Assembly: GCA_033002965.1 (NCBI GenBank)
Contig: JAURVB010000822.1
Span: forward strand, 24,994-88,993
Direction of reading: 5' to 3'
From: Piper betle
Lineage: Eukaryota > Streptophyta > Magnoliopsida > Piperales > Piperaceae
DNA: 64,000 nucleotides
Shown: positions 13,201 to 25,296 of the stretch, one piece after another
How the letters are laid out: each line of letters begins with the position of its first letter
Position numbering within the stretch: the first letter of the stretch is position 1
Program-made: the position numbers and the translations under genes
The notes under the pieces: generated by a model
The model's database searches: none
Told to the model about the DNA's origin: nothing
What the model saw: the letters and a program-made list of their open reading frames with translations, nothing else

Positions 13201-16089
13201 AAACTTGAGGTTGGAAGCGAAATAACTCCTTGTGGCAGTGGCAGAAGAAGCTCATCCGCAAGGTTGACAATCTCAAAAATCTAGGAGAAGATATAAAAAG
13301 AGCATGTTCATAATATGAATTAAAAATTCATTCGTCAAATCTTATGAGACAGTATTGCTTTTAAAGCTAAATATTTTCAGTGCAAGGGCAGGAGTTTCTA
13401 AGCAACGAGTCTTAAGGCTACAGATTCAAAGACAATGAAGTCACCAATAAGCAATTACAATTCTACAGGATATTTGGAATTAACCAAAACTGAATAATTA
13501 ACTTGTGAACATCGTTGTATGTCCCCAGCATGAATTTAGGTTCACTCCAGCCTTAATTAATTTAAAAAAACAGATATCCAGTTCAAACAAAGAAAAATAA
13601 CTACAAGAGACAGAGCAAGAAAAGTTAAAATTATTCAGTTGAAGTCGGGTGTTAGTAGAAATCTGTTAGTTGGAATTCAAATTGAAAGACAAAAATTGGG
13701 CCGGAAACATATTGTTTCAGGGTTTTATAGAGTTGATGGATCAAAGAGTCGGTTTATGTTAAGTTTTGTGAAAAAAGAAATAAAAATTTTTGTGGAGTGT
13801 TTGAACCCAATTCCATCAAGAAGAAGAAGAAACATGCATCAGGCCTTGAGCTAACTATGCAGGTTAGGTCGGTCATGAAGAAAGAAGGGACACAAGAAGG
13901 GCAATGGCACTTCCTCTCAAGTACGCTACAAAAATCCACAGCCGTATCCAGGAGGTAACAAGAAATCCCACCAAACAAAGGAAATCCCATTTACCTGCTC
14001 AGGGGGCCTTGTTAAAGCAGGAGAAGTAGAAGCACTAGAAACTTGTCCAGAACCTGACAAGATATCCTTCAGAATACTACTGATTCCTAGGAGAAGAAGA
14101 GTCTTAGCTGCCAATGCAGATCCACTCGCACATGTTGAAAGGAGTCGAATTAAACCCTGCAACAGTCAAGTAAGGCAAATCCTTTTGCCAAATAGAACGA
14201 GAAACATTCATCACTAGCAAAAAAAAAATCCATATACCGTATATGTGGATGTGCTAAGTAATGCTTGTCCACCTCCAGAATTACTAATAGAAATAAGACT
14301 AGCAGCCTGAGCAACTAATCCATGATTGCAAAGTGCATCCAACTTTTCTGATGATGAAGCAAATGCCTCAGCAATCCTCGTCAGGCAAACAGAAGCATGC
14401 TCCAAAACCTGAAAGTCATATGGAATAAAAAAATGAATAGATGAGGAAGTAAACAAACATGTATTCTATAAAGATGTCAAAATTACCATGAAGAAGAATC
14501 GGTTGAGACCAAAATATATGCAGTTAGTTGAGGGTTGAAAATGGAGAAGAACAGCTACATATTTATGCACAAAGTTCACAGTTTCTCACCTTTGCATCAT
14601 GATATTGAAGAAGATTTGTCAGTAAAGGGATGGCGTCCATGACAAAATCTGAAGCATCAGAGGGAAGTTTCTTGCACATATTTGCAGCAGTAGAAAGGGC
14701 AACTCTCTGAATGGGAATTAATATGATATTGAGATTTAATTAAAGCACACAAATAATACACATTCCGAAATAAATGATCGACTTGAAAACATTACCTGGA
14801 TCCCTGTCGAAAAGAAATCAAGATATGACAATACTGCCATAAGAGCTCCAGCACGTAGACAAGCAGTAGGGTGTTCTTGAGAAATCTTCTTCAGGGCTTG
14901 CAATGACTAGAAAAAAAGGAAATGTGATCCACAATGAATGTTACAAAACAAACATGGGGTAGGTCTAAAGGAACAACTAAATGTGATCCACAGAAACTAT
15001 ATATACAGGCATTGCGACTGGCTAGAAGTCCGAATTTAGACTACCAAGAAAGTTCAAAATTATGAGCATAGTCTGGGAGGTAAAAACAGAATGGTTTTAC
15101 ATACTCGACACCATAATTGGCATGGCAAATATGAAACAGATCAAAGCGTTCTAATTCACAAGATTGTTATATCATCATTCTATAGGAATGAATCATGAAT
15201 AAATGGAAACCATAAAAAATCAAACCTGCTCAGCTAAGTCCATGTACTCAATGGTGAGCAGCCTAGCACAAAAGCAGGGAACGGCACCGTAGTGCACCAC
15301 CGCAGAGCAGGACGAGGGCAGCACATCGCAAAGGTGAGTAATGGCCCGCGCCGCCAGCAACATGATATCGGGATTGCTCTCGTGATTGAGCAGCCCGACC
15401 AGTACCGGGACGAAAGAGTCCACAGAGAAGGTGGCGAGCGACTCCTCGGTGCATATCGACAGCATCTCGCAGAGCTGCGTCAGAGCCTCGACCTGGCGCC
15501 CCTCCCCGTCGGCGCGCAGGCCGGACAGTATCTTCTTGAGCCGCCCATTCTGGTGCGAAGATGGCGCAGTCACAAGCCCGGAGGAGGGCAGGAGGTCGTC
15601 CAACCCCGCGCCGAGCTTCCGAAGAAGACCCTGCAGAGCGCTGCTGGCGGAGCTCAGATTCTGATGGAGGAGCCCCACCCCGCCTCCCCCATCGCTATCA
15701 TCGTCGTCGCCTGCGCCGGCGCCGGAGCCAGAGCCGTCAAACCCAATCTCCCTCCCCTTCACCTCCACCTCCTTCTCCTTCCCCTTGCCACTCCCCCCAC
15801 CAGCACTACCGCCCTCGTTGCCGCCGTGCCCGTCAACCTCCGATTGCTGCGCCGACTTCCCGCTCTGCCCCCGGCGCCGGCCACCGCGGGACGATGACGA
15901 ATCGGTCGCGCCGGCGGTCTCCATGGGCGAGGCCTCTGCGGCGGCGGCGGCGGCGGCTGCTGCGGCGGCGCGGGATCGGGTGCACACAGACGGCGCCGCT
16001 GTGACGGCGGAGAGGCGGAGGCGGCGGGCGGCGCGGGTCGTCGACGAAGAAGAGGAGGCCTCCGCCCGCTTCCGGCTTCGCGTTTCCAT
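7241..16089 (-). CDS. UPL3: HECT-type E3 ubiquitin ligase UPL3
   Basis: Seventeen exons (complement): 15226-16089, 14796-14906, 14590-14706, 14238-14408, 13995-14156, 13038-13280, 12841-12962, 11328-12753, 11011-11100, 9324-10910, 8980-9204, 8792-8896, 8117-8197, 7937-8005, 7717-7845, 7391-7516, 7241-7306. All phases join to give 1897 aa, the usual UPL3 length (Arabidopsis about 1888). The N-terminus is Ser/Ala/Gly-rich low complexity with an alanine run, then armadillo-like repeats (about residues 150-560; [19 protein letters not shown] and following), acidic linkers and a C-terminal HECT domain (about 1500-1897). The catalytic Cys is in [12 protein letters not shown], about residue 1864; the end is EGQGSFDLS. 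In Arabidopsis UPL3/KAKTUS ubiquitinates regulators such as GL3/EGL3 and LEC2 and controls trichome endoreduplication. The gene looks intact. A retrotransposon LTR lies about 0.7 kb upstream of the start codon. Confidence 0.96.
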
Positions 16090-16653
16090 ACACGAGCCCC
16101 GCGTCCCTTCACGGTCCGGTCTCTCCGGCGACCATCGCCGGCCGCCGTGAAAACCTTATACACCCCAAATCAGGTGGAGAAGGCGAGATCGTAGAATCGA
16201 TCGGAGGCGAAAAAGAAGAGAAAATAACGAAGCGCAGGTCGCAGTAGTCGAAGGAATGGGGATCGTAAGATTTGATCTCTGTTGATGGGGCTTTTGGGGG
16301 AATCGGGTGGGGATGGACGCCGGATTAAGGGTGGGTCGCAGATTGGGGGTTTGGTCTATTTAGGGTTGTGGGGAATTGTGCTTTCTTCTTCACTGACATG
16401 AACAAGGAGAAGAAGATGGAGTTCGCTATGGCGGCTGATGGGCGGCGACGGACGCGTTTGTTGCCGTCCGGGTCCGTCTTGTGATACTTGTTACAAAGCG
16501 AGGCGGTTCCCTGCGGAAATCGAAAAACAGCCAAAAAGTCGTATCCTCTCTTCTTTTCTTTTCTTTTTTTAATTATTTAATTATTATATAAGTTGGTAGT
16601 TAAAATTTTATAGTCTGAAATATATAATCCATCATTATTTTTAGTCAAGTTAA
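16090..16653. promoter_or_regulatory. UPL3 5' UTR and proximal promoter region
   Basis: This is the only sequence between the UPL3 start codon and the repeat/retrotransposon complex. It is GC-rich and CT/GA-rich near the start codon and turns AT-rich after 16550. No protein frame here is convincing. I cannot place a TATA box or a transcription start with confidence. Confidence 0.5.
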
Positions 16654-16775
16654 TTTTAAGACATGTGTATTAAACCGAGGTCAGTTACGTGTTACTTTTA
16701 AGACATGCGTATTAAACCGAGGTCAGTTATGTGTTAATTTTAAGACATGCGTATTAAACCGAGGTATTAGACCAT
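16654..16775. repeat. 42-bp tandem repeat, 2.7 copies
   Basis: Three consecutive units start at 16654, 16696 and 16738 with a period of 42 bp; each contains TTTTAAGACATG, GTATTAAACCGAGGT and (in two) CAGTTAYGTGTTA. The third unit is truncated. The unit loosely resembles the left arm of the adjacent LTR (GAGTCGAGGTCAACTGTGAGTTA), so it may be an expansion of old LTR sequence. Confidence 0.85.
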
Positions 16776-17274
16776 TAAATTATTTTTAGGTCGAACAATA
16801 CATTAGGACGTACTACATAGCAATTTGGGTGGGGTTATTAGTTATGAAACATATCATTGTAATATTATAATGAGCCACCTCTAGATTTTTTAGACCGCCC
16901 TCAACGCCGCCCCTCTGATTGCCACCGACACCGCATTCGGCCACCACCCAACCTCCAATCGACACCGCGGAGCCCCACTCTGCCACCTCGAGTGTCCCTG
17001 GCCGCTGCTTGGCCTCCACAACACCGAATCCCTGCGTGACGATGGCATCCCTCCCGATGCAATTTGCCACCATCCGGGCTACTCGTCTAACACCTCCCCC
17101 TCGACTCCCTCATCATTCCCCCCACACCTAACCTCGTCGCCACCAAGGCCTGATCGGACAAACCAACCAACTCGTTGCCGCCACCACCGCTGGTCATTGT
17201 CGTCGTTGCTGCCCTTACCGCCACCACTATTGGGTCGAGCTTGCTGAGCTAGTGCCGACCCATAACCCTGATTG
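16776..17274 (+). mobile_element. Old LTR, left part (interrupted by solo LTR)
   Basis: From about 16776 the sequence aligns with the inner left part of the LTRs at 17275 and 22424 (TTTTAGGTCGAAC, TTAGGACG, GGGTGGGGTTATTAGTTATGAAACATATCATT, then a C-rich GCC core and CTGAGCTAGTGCCGACCCATA). It ends at the GATTG target site, and the sequence resumes at 20159 as if uncut. The outer left end is worn or replaced by the 42-bp repeat, so the true LTR start is not resolved. Confidence 0.75.
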
Positions 17275-20153
17275 TGTAAAACCCGTGACTCGAGTCAGGG
17301 TTTTACATTACCGAACCAGTCGGTTCGACCGTTGGTTCGAGTTGGTCACTTCATGAACCGCATGCTGAGTCGAGGTCAACTGTGAGTTATGAGCTATGAG
17401 AGTCAGATGTACCTGAATATATGATGATAACATCAAAAAAGATGATGAAAAATGAGTTATCAAGTAAGTATATGAGGTATGCAATATTGATTGTTATTTT
17501 ATTTGATCGTAGAATATTTTTAGGACCGAATGACGAATTAGGACGCGATATAGGGAGTTTGGGTGGGTTATTAGTTATAGAACATATCATTTGGATGTTG
17601 CTGTGTTAGTTTGATTTTACGGGATTTTTCCCACATTTTTAAGATTTTTTTAGAATTTATTGTGAACTAGTTATTATTTTGACTCGAGTAGGAATCGAGT
17701 CAATACTTATTTACGAGTTTGCCATTGAGAGTATTTTTCTCCCTCCCGACACCTACCCTCCCAAAACCCTCAGAGCCTTCTGCTCGTCGCAGCCGCTGCC
17801 GCCGATCGATGCCGCCCCGCTCCGCCGGTGCCGCCACGACCCACCCCGGCCACCGTCTCATCGCCACGACGCCGGAATCGACCCACAAGCCGCGACGCCC
17901 TCCCTCGTTGATTTGCCGCCGTCCGGGCCGCGCGGCCGCCGTTGTGACCCCGACGACCACCCCCTCACCGTCGCCAACGTTTCCCCCATCATCCAGACCG
18001 CCGTCGAGGCCGGCCGTAGCCCCAATCAGAGCACGCCGCCGCCGCCACCCACTTTCGACGCCACCGCCGCCGACAGCCATCGCTACCCCGGTTGCTTTGT
18101 TTGACACCACCATCGGACCAAGCTCGTCGAGCTGGTGCTGATAGACACCCTAATTACCCCGCTTGAATCATCGCCGGAAAACCGCCGGAATCCGCCGAAA
18201 AATTGCCAACACTCGCTAGAAAACCACCGAAACCGCCGGAAAATTGGATTCGTGGGAAATTCGCCGGATCATCCGCCGAACGCGCCCGGTCCAATCTGAT
18301 CGGACTTCGGACGCCGCTAGGTCCCTAATTCGAGTTTCGAGCCACGAAACAGAAATACTAGCCGTCGCCGATTTTTGACAACGCGAGGTATAATTTATTT
18401 TAACTTAATTATTTGAAAGTATTGATTATTAGAATTGCATGCTAGGATTGGTGAATTGTGTATTATAATAATATATATAAATGTAGATTTGATTAAGGAT
18501 AAAATATGAAATTTTTTTGATTGAGTGGTGTTAAAAATGGTGGCTAAGAAACTAATTAGGGTAACTAGGTAATGATCATGATCTAATACAAACTAGCATA
18601 AGTAGACTTGCTAGGATTGATATAGGTTGATGTGTGTTGATTGATGCGTGATTGTGTTGATTGTGTGTGCATGCTATAGGATGTGTGATTCATCATGCAT
18701 GCGTTAGTTTTTAGCTTGATTGTGTAGGTACGGTGTAAGAGCTCTCCGCCTAGGCGCGTGGACCCGTTTGTAACTTCTACCAGGTCCGTTTAGGACTCGT
18801 TCTCTATTTTTACGCTACTCTATTGTGTATTTGATTTATCATGTGCAGACGAGTTAAATAGTGTTTTATCGTATCCCACTTAACTCGGGCCATTTAGCCA
18901 ACGATTTTTCGGATTAATAACCCTCGAGGATGAGATCCTTTGAGTTTGTTTTCGAACTTTAGATCCAGCTCACGATACCTTCGGGCCTATTATAACCTAA
19001 ACTTATATATATGTATAGTTTTCGCGTTTTCAGTAAGAGATTGAATGAGGGAAATTCGACTACCATGCTACGCGAGCGGGCACGTGTGAGTCGATAGTGG
19101 GCTCTGGAATGGTGTGCGGGCCGTTTCATTTCCGAGGGATCCTAACAACTCTACCTTTGAGTTCCTCAAACCTGGAGAAGTGTGGAGGTTCACGGGTACT
19201 GCAATGCAGTGCATGTCTAGACTTGTGGTTTCAAAGGGTACTAAAAGCGACTGCCTGAGAGTGCTCGGCCTTCGTGCTCAAGGCCAGGAGTAATATGGAA
19301 GGTGTAGAGGCGAAAAGGAATGAGATTTGATGCGAGAAGAGATAGAGAAATGACCAAGGTATGAGAATGAGAAGAGGGGGACGTTGTCGACCCGAGGGCG
19401 ACGACTCCCATATGTGCCCTGATGAGAGTTCTTGAGGAAGTATATGGTTTTCATTCAACAGGAGAGTTTGCCCTCCTGTGCAAGATTGATATTAGTTATT
19501 TTCCGGGCCGGTAACACTCGTTACTAACGGTTTTTCTATATATAAGTAGGTGAGGAATGCGAGCGATGAAAGCTGTCGAGACTGCAGAGGAGCAGCATAG
19601 AACCGCGCACACATGTACCTACCACGTGTAACGTATAATGATGATGTATTAATGCTATGTGAATGATAATTTGGATGTGTTTGTTCGGATGAATTGTCTG
19701 TTATGAAATGAACGGATATATGTGAATGAGCAGGGAACCTTGAGTTCAGCCTCAGCTTAGATGAAAACAAATGAGATAATAATGGAATGTCACGGTAGAT
19801 TGTTATGTTTTGTTGTATTGTGATAAAATATTTATATACCTTTGTTGTGGGCAGGTTAGCCCTTATTGCACTTTTAGGGGAAACTCTATCTGTTTTTACA
19901 TAGTAGTATATATTTTCTTTTGGTTTCTCATTTATTGTTTTGTCTTATTTTTTCTTGTACATCATAGCATGCATGTACGACCGCGTTAGAACCCAATTGT
20001 TCCCATGCATGCATTTCATGTTTGCATCTCCATCTTGAGACGTCAAGGGCAGATCCGGGTTGGCTTAACCGAACCCTAGTAAATTAGCGAATGGTTCGGT
20101 CACCGGTGACATTTTCGGGTCGGTTCATGGGTGAGCCGAAATAGGGTGTTAAA
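17275..20153 (+). mobile_element. Solo LTR 1 of a Ty3-like family, inserted in an older LTR
   Basis: A 2879-bp LTR starts TGTAAAACCCG and ends GGGTGTTAAA (the expected terminal CA reads AA). It is flanked by perfect 5-bp direct repeats GATTG (17270-17274 and 20154-20158), the size expected for an LTR-retrotransposon integrase. Removing it joins two halves of an older LTR without a gap. No internal region or second LTR is present, so it is a solo LTR left by LTR-LTR recombination. It shares organisation along its full length with solo LTR 2. A strongly GC-rich block (about 17740-18140) makes long but meaningless open frames on both strands. Confidence 0.9.
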
Positions 20154-20158
20154 GATTG

Positions 20159-21263
20159 CCTCGCCAAAAATTGTCGGCAAGCCACTGGAAAACCTTCGGA
20201 ACTGCCGAACAACTGGATTCATTGGAATTCGTTGGATCTTCCACCGAAGTCATCCAGTTGAACCCGATCAAACTTTGGATGTCGGGCGCCGATAGGTGTC
20301 AAATTCAAGTCTTGAGCCCCGTGACGAAACCCTAATCATCATCAATTGCCGATGACACGAGGGAAAACTTATATGAGATTGATGTATGATTGATATGTGT
20401 ATGCTATAGGATGTGGGAATGCATCATGAGTGGACGTTAGCTTTTTGTGTTATGTATAGGTACGGAGTAGGAGCTCGCAACCTAGGCGTGAGAATACGCT
20501 TGGAGCTTCTGTCAGGTCTGTTTATGACTTGTTCCTTGTTTTACGATCTATTTTATTGTATGTGTGTTTTATTACTTACAAGACGGGCTAAGTGATGTTT
20601 TATTGGATCACACTTAATGTAGGCCATTTAATCAACCAGTTTTCCAGATTAATAACCCTCGAGGATGAGATCCCTCGAGTTTGATTTCAAAAATAAGATC
20701 CACCATAATTTGCCTTCGGGCATATTATATAAATCTTTTCTCATGCCTATATATAGTTTTATCAGGTTTTAGTGAGACAAGAGATAGGAAAGACCAATTT
20801 TCACTTACTATGAGTGGGTGCCAGTCAAAGCGGACTCTCGATTAATGAACGGGTTGTTCCATTCCCGAGGGATCCTAACAACTCCCATTTTGAGTTCTTC
20901 ATACCCGAAAAAACATGGAGGTTTATAAATACTTTTTAGTACAATGCACGTCCGGACTTATGGTTCAAAGGGTATTAAAGGCAACTGCGTGAGAGTATTC
21001 AGCTTTCGCGCTCAAGGCCAAGAGAATTACATAAGAAAAGAAAGAGCTTAGAATATGTTGGTAGTCCGAAGGGACCAAGAAAATGAGAAAATGCTAAGAG
21101 AGGTATCAGACCAGTCAGTTGGGACGCTATCGGGCCTGTAGCCTGGTGGTTCCTCAACAGATGCCCTTAGTTGTGTTCACGAGAAATTTATAAATATTTT
21201 TATTCAAAATAAGAGTCAACTCTCATTTGCCAGTTTGTTATGTAGTAATATTTTTGGACCTGA

Positions 21264-21308
<45 letters not shown>

Positions 21309-21927
21309 AGGTGAGGATTAAATATTAGATATGTCAGCTTAGACAGAGGAACAATGATCTACCTTATAAACACACATATGCTCCCTAACTAAATGTTTGT
21401 TTTGTCTGTTTTGATTATTTTGTTATGTTATTATGAAAATGCAATACTTGTGATGAGGATTTTGGGTATATAGAAATGGATAGTGATAACAAGATCCAAA
21501 ATATACATTAGTTGTGCAATGTAAAACAATAAAGGTGGAAATGCGAATAGAATAAACATGTGGATCGAGACCCAAAATGTAGAATATTGTGATGTGGCCA
21601 AATTAAATATATAGGTAAAAAATATGGTGCGGTGAATGTATCTGGATTTCTATGTTTATACATGTTGATTTGATAGGGTGGCCCTTACTTTCACTTTTAG
21701 GGGAGACTCTATCCATTTTACTTCAGAAATTCTTACCAATTTTATCGTAATTATTTTGGTATGTAAACTGGTTGTTATGTCATTTATGTAGTAGCATGTT
21801 AGGATTTTCGTGCATCCATTCATGCAAAGCATTGACATCTTCCATCTTGAGACGCTGAGAGTAGATTCACTCGAGGCCCGTGACGTTTCGGTTTGATTCG
21901 CAAGCGAGCCGGATTCAAGGTGTCACA
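20159..21927 (+). mobile_element. Old LTR, right part, ending at primer-binding site
   Basis: This 1.77-kb segment aligns with the last 1.95 kb of the solo LTRs (GCCGGAAAACC-type repeats, the CCCTCGAGGATGAGATCCCTCGAG block at about 20656-20679, CATTCCCGAGGGATCCTAACAACTC) but is clearly more diverged. It ends TGTCACA and is followed after 3 bp by a tRNA-iMet primer site, so it is the 3' end of a genuine 5' LTR on the + strand. Confidence 0.8.
21268..21304. repeat. (TA)n microsatellite inside the old LTR
   Basis: Run of TA/AT dinucleotides of about 37 bp within the old LTR. The corresponding positions of the solo LTRs carry only short TATATA runs, so it expanded after divergence. Confidence 0.85.
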
Positions 21928-21930
21928 GTT

Positions 21931-21942
21931 TGGTATCAAAGC
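21931..21942 (+). other. Retrotransposon primer-binding site (tRNA-iMet)
   Basis: TGGTATCAAAGC matches the plant initiator-Met PBS consensus TGGTATCAGAGC at 11 of 12 bases and sits 3 bp after the LTR end TGTCACA. It fixes the orientation (+) of the old element. Confidence 0.85.
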
Positions 21943-22423
21943 CACTCTCGATTGATTAAGTTAGAAGATATTTTCATATGTAATGTTTGTGCAAAAACTG
22001 CTCCAAGTCCAACTGGCAGGTATATAGTTGTCTTTGATTTACAAATTTTTCACCAATGGGTAGTGTGGCAATGTTGTTAGGATTGGATCAGTAAGTAGGG
22101 GTAATCAAGGTAAGAACATGAAGTACTTGAAATAGGGCTCCATTGCCTCCTTCTCCCAGACAAGCTAGCCCTATTTATGCACACAACGAGATGGTGTCTA
22201 GCTGACTGAGAACCATAGCGCCCCCAGGAAATCCCAGTGAGTCAGGCTTGATAAGCTGCCATAGCGGGAGCTGTTGTAGCATTAGAAGCCGTCAGACTAA
22301 AACGGAGGCTGTCATTGCACGGTGGGCAGAGGTACAAATACATATGCAACAAAGTTAGGAGGAATTTCGAAGAGAACTATAATAAATAGATATCGTCGTA
22401 GCACGAACAGAGAAGAGAATAAC
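21943..22423 (+). mobile_element. Leader region of the old Ty3-like element
   Basis: Untranslated leader or early internal region of the old retrotransposon, between its PBS and the insertion point of solo LTR 2. The last 5 bp (22419-22423, ATAAC) are the left target-site duplication. No intact frame is present. Confidence 0.65.
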
Positions 22424-25296
22424 TGTAAAACCCGTGATTCGAGTCAGGGTTTTACGTTACCGAACCAGTCGATTCAACCGTTGGTTCGAGTCGAGTCAGT
22501 TTCATGAACCGCGTGCTGAGTCGAGACCAGCTGTGAGTTCTGAGCGATGAGAGTCAGGTGTACTTGAATATATGATGATAACGTCGAGAAGATGTTGAGA
22601 AATGAGTTATCAGAATATATGAAAGTATGCAGTATTTTTTTCTTTTTATATGTTTGAACGAAGAAATAGTTTTAGGCCGAATAACGCGTTAGGACGCGTT
22701 GGATTATATTCGGGTGGGTTATTAGTTATAGAGCATGCCATTTGGATGTTGTTGTGTTTGTTTTATTTTATGTGATTTTTCCATATTTTTCTAGATTTTT
22801 TTAGAATTTATTACGAACTAGTTATTATTTTGACTCGAGTAGGAATCAAGTCAATACTTAATTATGAAATTGCCACTACAGCATTTTTTTCACCCTCCCG
22901 ACCTTTTTTCACCCAAACCCCTGCCGCCCCTCGTGCTCGTCGCTGCCGCCGCCGCCGCCGACGCCGTGCTGCCGTCAATCGTCGCCGCCCCGCCTTGCTG
23001 TGCCGTCGCCGTGCCGCCACGACCAACCCCGGCCAGCGATCGCCTGCCTGCGTGCCGCCGCAACTCCACGAGCCCGCCTCGGCCGTCGCCACTTCAGGCC
23101 GGATTCCGCCGCCGTCCGGGCCGCTCCGCCGCCGCTGTGACCCCGACGAGCACCCTCTCGCCATCGCCGACATTTCCCCCACCATCCCGAGCGCCGTCGA
23201 GGCCGGCCGGAGCCCCAATCGGAGTACGCCGCCGCCGCCGCCCATTTTCAACGCCGTCGTCGACGGCCATCGCTGCCTCGGTTACCCTGTTTGACACCAC
23301 CATTGGACCGAGCTCGTCGAGCTGGTGCCGATAGACCCCCTGATTGCCCCGTCCCGAATCATCGCCGAAAAACCGTCAGAATCCGCCGGAAAACCGCCAA
23401 CACTTGCCGGAAAACCGCCGGAACCGCTGGAAAATTGGATTCGTGGGAAATTCGCCGGATCATCTGCCGAACGCACCCAGTCCAATCTGATCAGACTTCG
23501 GACGCCGCTAGGCGCCGAAGGTTCGAGTTTCGAGTCACGAAACGGGAACCCTAGCCGTCGCCGATTTTCGACGACGCGAGGTATAATTTATTTTAATTTA
23601 ATTTTTTTAAAGTATTGATTATTAGAATTACATGCTAGGATTGGTGAATTGTGTGTTATAATAATATATATAAATGTAGATTTGATTAAGGATAAAATAT
23701 GAAATTGTTGATTAAGTGGTGTTAAAAATGGAGGCTAAGAAACTAATTACGGTAATTAGGTAATGATCATGATCTAATGCAAACTAGCCTAAGTAGAGTT
23801 GCTAGAATTGATATAGGTTGATGTGTGTTGATTGATGCGTGATTGTGTTGATTGTGTGTGCATGCTATAGGATGTGTGATTCATCATGCGGGCGTTAGTT
23901 TTTAGCTTGATTGTGTAGGTACGGTGTAGGAGCTCGCCGCCTAGGCGCGTGGACCCGTTTGGAGCTTCTACCAGGTCCGTTTAGGACTCGTTCTCTGATT
24001 TACGCTACTCTCTTGTGTATTTGATTTATTATGTGCAGGACGAGTTAAGTGGCGTTTTATCGAATCCCACTTAACTCGGGCCATTTAGCCAACGATTTTC
24101 TGGATTAATAACCCTCGAGGATGAGATCCCTCGAGTTTGTTTTCGAACTTCAGATCCAGCTCACGTTGCCTTCGGGCCTATTGTATAAATCCCAACCCAG
24201 ACCTATATATATATATATAGTTTTCGTGTTTTTGTGAGAGACCGAATGAGGGAAATCCGACTACTGTGCTACGCGAGCGGGCACGTGTGTGTCGACAGTG
24301 GGCTCTGGAATGGTGTGCGGGCTGTTTCATTCCCGAGGGATCCTGACAACTCCACCTTTGAGTTCCTCAAACCCGGAGAAGTGTGGAGGTTCACGGGTAC
24401 TGCATTGCAGCGCATGTCTAGACTTGTGGTTTCAAAGGGTACTGAAGGCAACTGCCTGAGAGTACTCGGCCTTCGTGCTCAAGGCCAGGAGTAATATGGA
24501 AGGTGCAGAGGGCGGAAAGGAATGAGATTTGACGCGAGAAGCAACAGAGAAATGGCCGAGGCATGAGAATGTGAAAGATAGGGGGACGCTGTCGACCCGA
24601 GGGCGACGGCTCCCGTATGTGCCCTGATGAGAGTTCTTGAGGAAGTATATGGTTTTTTTCAACAGGAGAGTTTGCTCTCCTGTGCCAGATTGATATTAGT
24701 TATTTTCCGGGCCGGTAACACTCGTTACTGACGGTTTTTCTATATATATGTAGGTGAGAAATACGAGCGATGAAAGCTGTCGGGACTGCGGAGGAGCAGC
24801 ACGGAACTGCGCACACATGTACCTGCCGCGTGTAACGTATAATGACGGTGTGTTATTGCTATGTGAATGATAATTTTGATGTGTTTGTTTAGATAAATTG
24901 CTTGATATGAAATGAATGGATAAATATGAATGAGTAGTGAGTTTGGAGTTTAAGCTCGGTTCAATTGAAACGAAAGAGATAGCGATGAATGCTACGGTAG
25001 ATTATCATGTTTTATCGTAGTTTGATAAAATATTTATATACCCTTGTTGTAGATTTTTTTTATTAAAATTTTCTTGCCATTGCATGGTTTTGTTTTGCTT
25101 GCGCATCATAGCATGCATGTAGGACTACGTTAGAACCCAATTGTTCCCATTCATGCATTTCACATTTGCATCTCCATCTTGAAACGCCGAGAGTAGATCC
25201 TGGTCAGCTTAACCGAATCGAGTAGATTAGCGAACGGTTCGGTCGCCGGTAACATTTCCGGGTCGGTTCACGGGTGAGCCGAAACGGGGTGTTACA
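22424..25296 (+). mobile_element. Solo LTR 2, inserted in the internal region of the old element
   Basis: A 2873-bp LTR starts TGTAAAACCCG and ends GGGTGTTACA, with canonical TG...CA termini and a short inverted repeat TGTAA/TTACA. It is flanked by perfect 5-bp duplications ATAAC (22419-22423 and 25297-25301). The internal sequence on both sides belongs to the same old element, so no internal region comes with this LTR: a solo LTR. Like solo LTR 1 it has a GC-rich core (about 22900-23330), which gives overlapping spurious frames, and the CCCTCGAGGATGAGATCCCTCGAG block at about 24112-24135. Confidence 0.93.

Noticed and set aside
15292..16163. Long frames antisense or out of frame to UPL3 exon 1
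   Set aside because: They are shadows of the GC-rich UPL3 first exon, whose own frame gives a clear UPL3 protein.
17679..18141. Overlapping long open frames on both strands in the GC-rich block of solo LTR 1 (and 22830-23334 in solo LTR 2)
   Set aside because: Several frames are open at once, with Pro/Arg/Ser/Ala-rich low-complexity products, and they lie inside an LTR. This reflects base composition, not coding.
17275..25296. Two LTRs as the 5' and 3' LTRs of a single element
   Set aside because: Each LTR has its own different perfect 5-bp target duplication (GATTG and ATAAC), and the sequence between them includes the older LTR end and PBS of another element, not a matching internal region.
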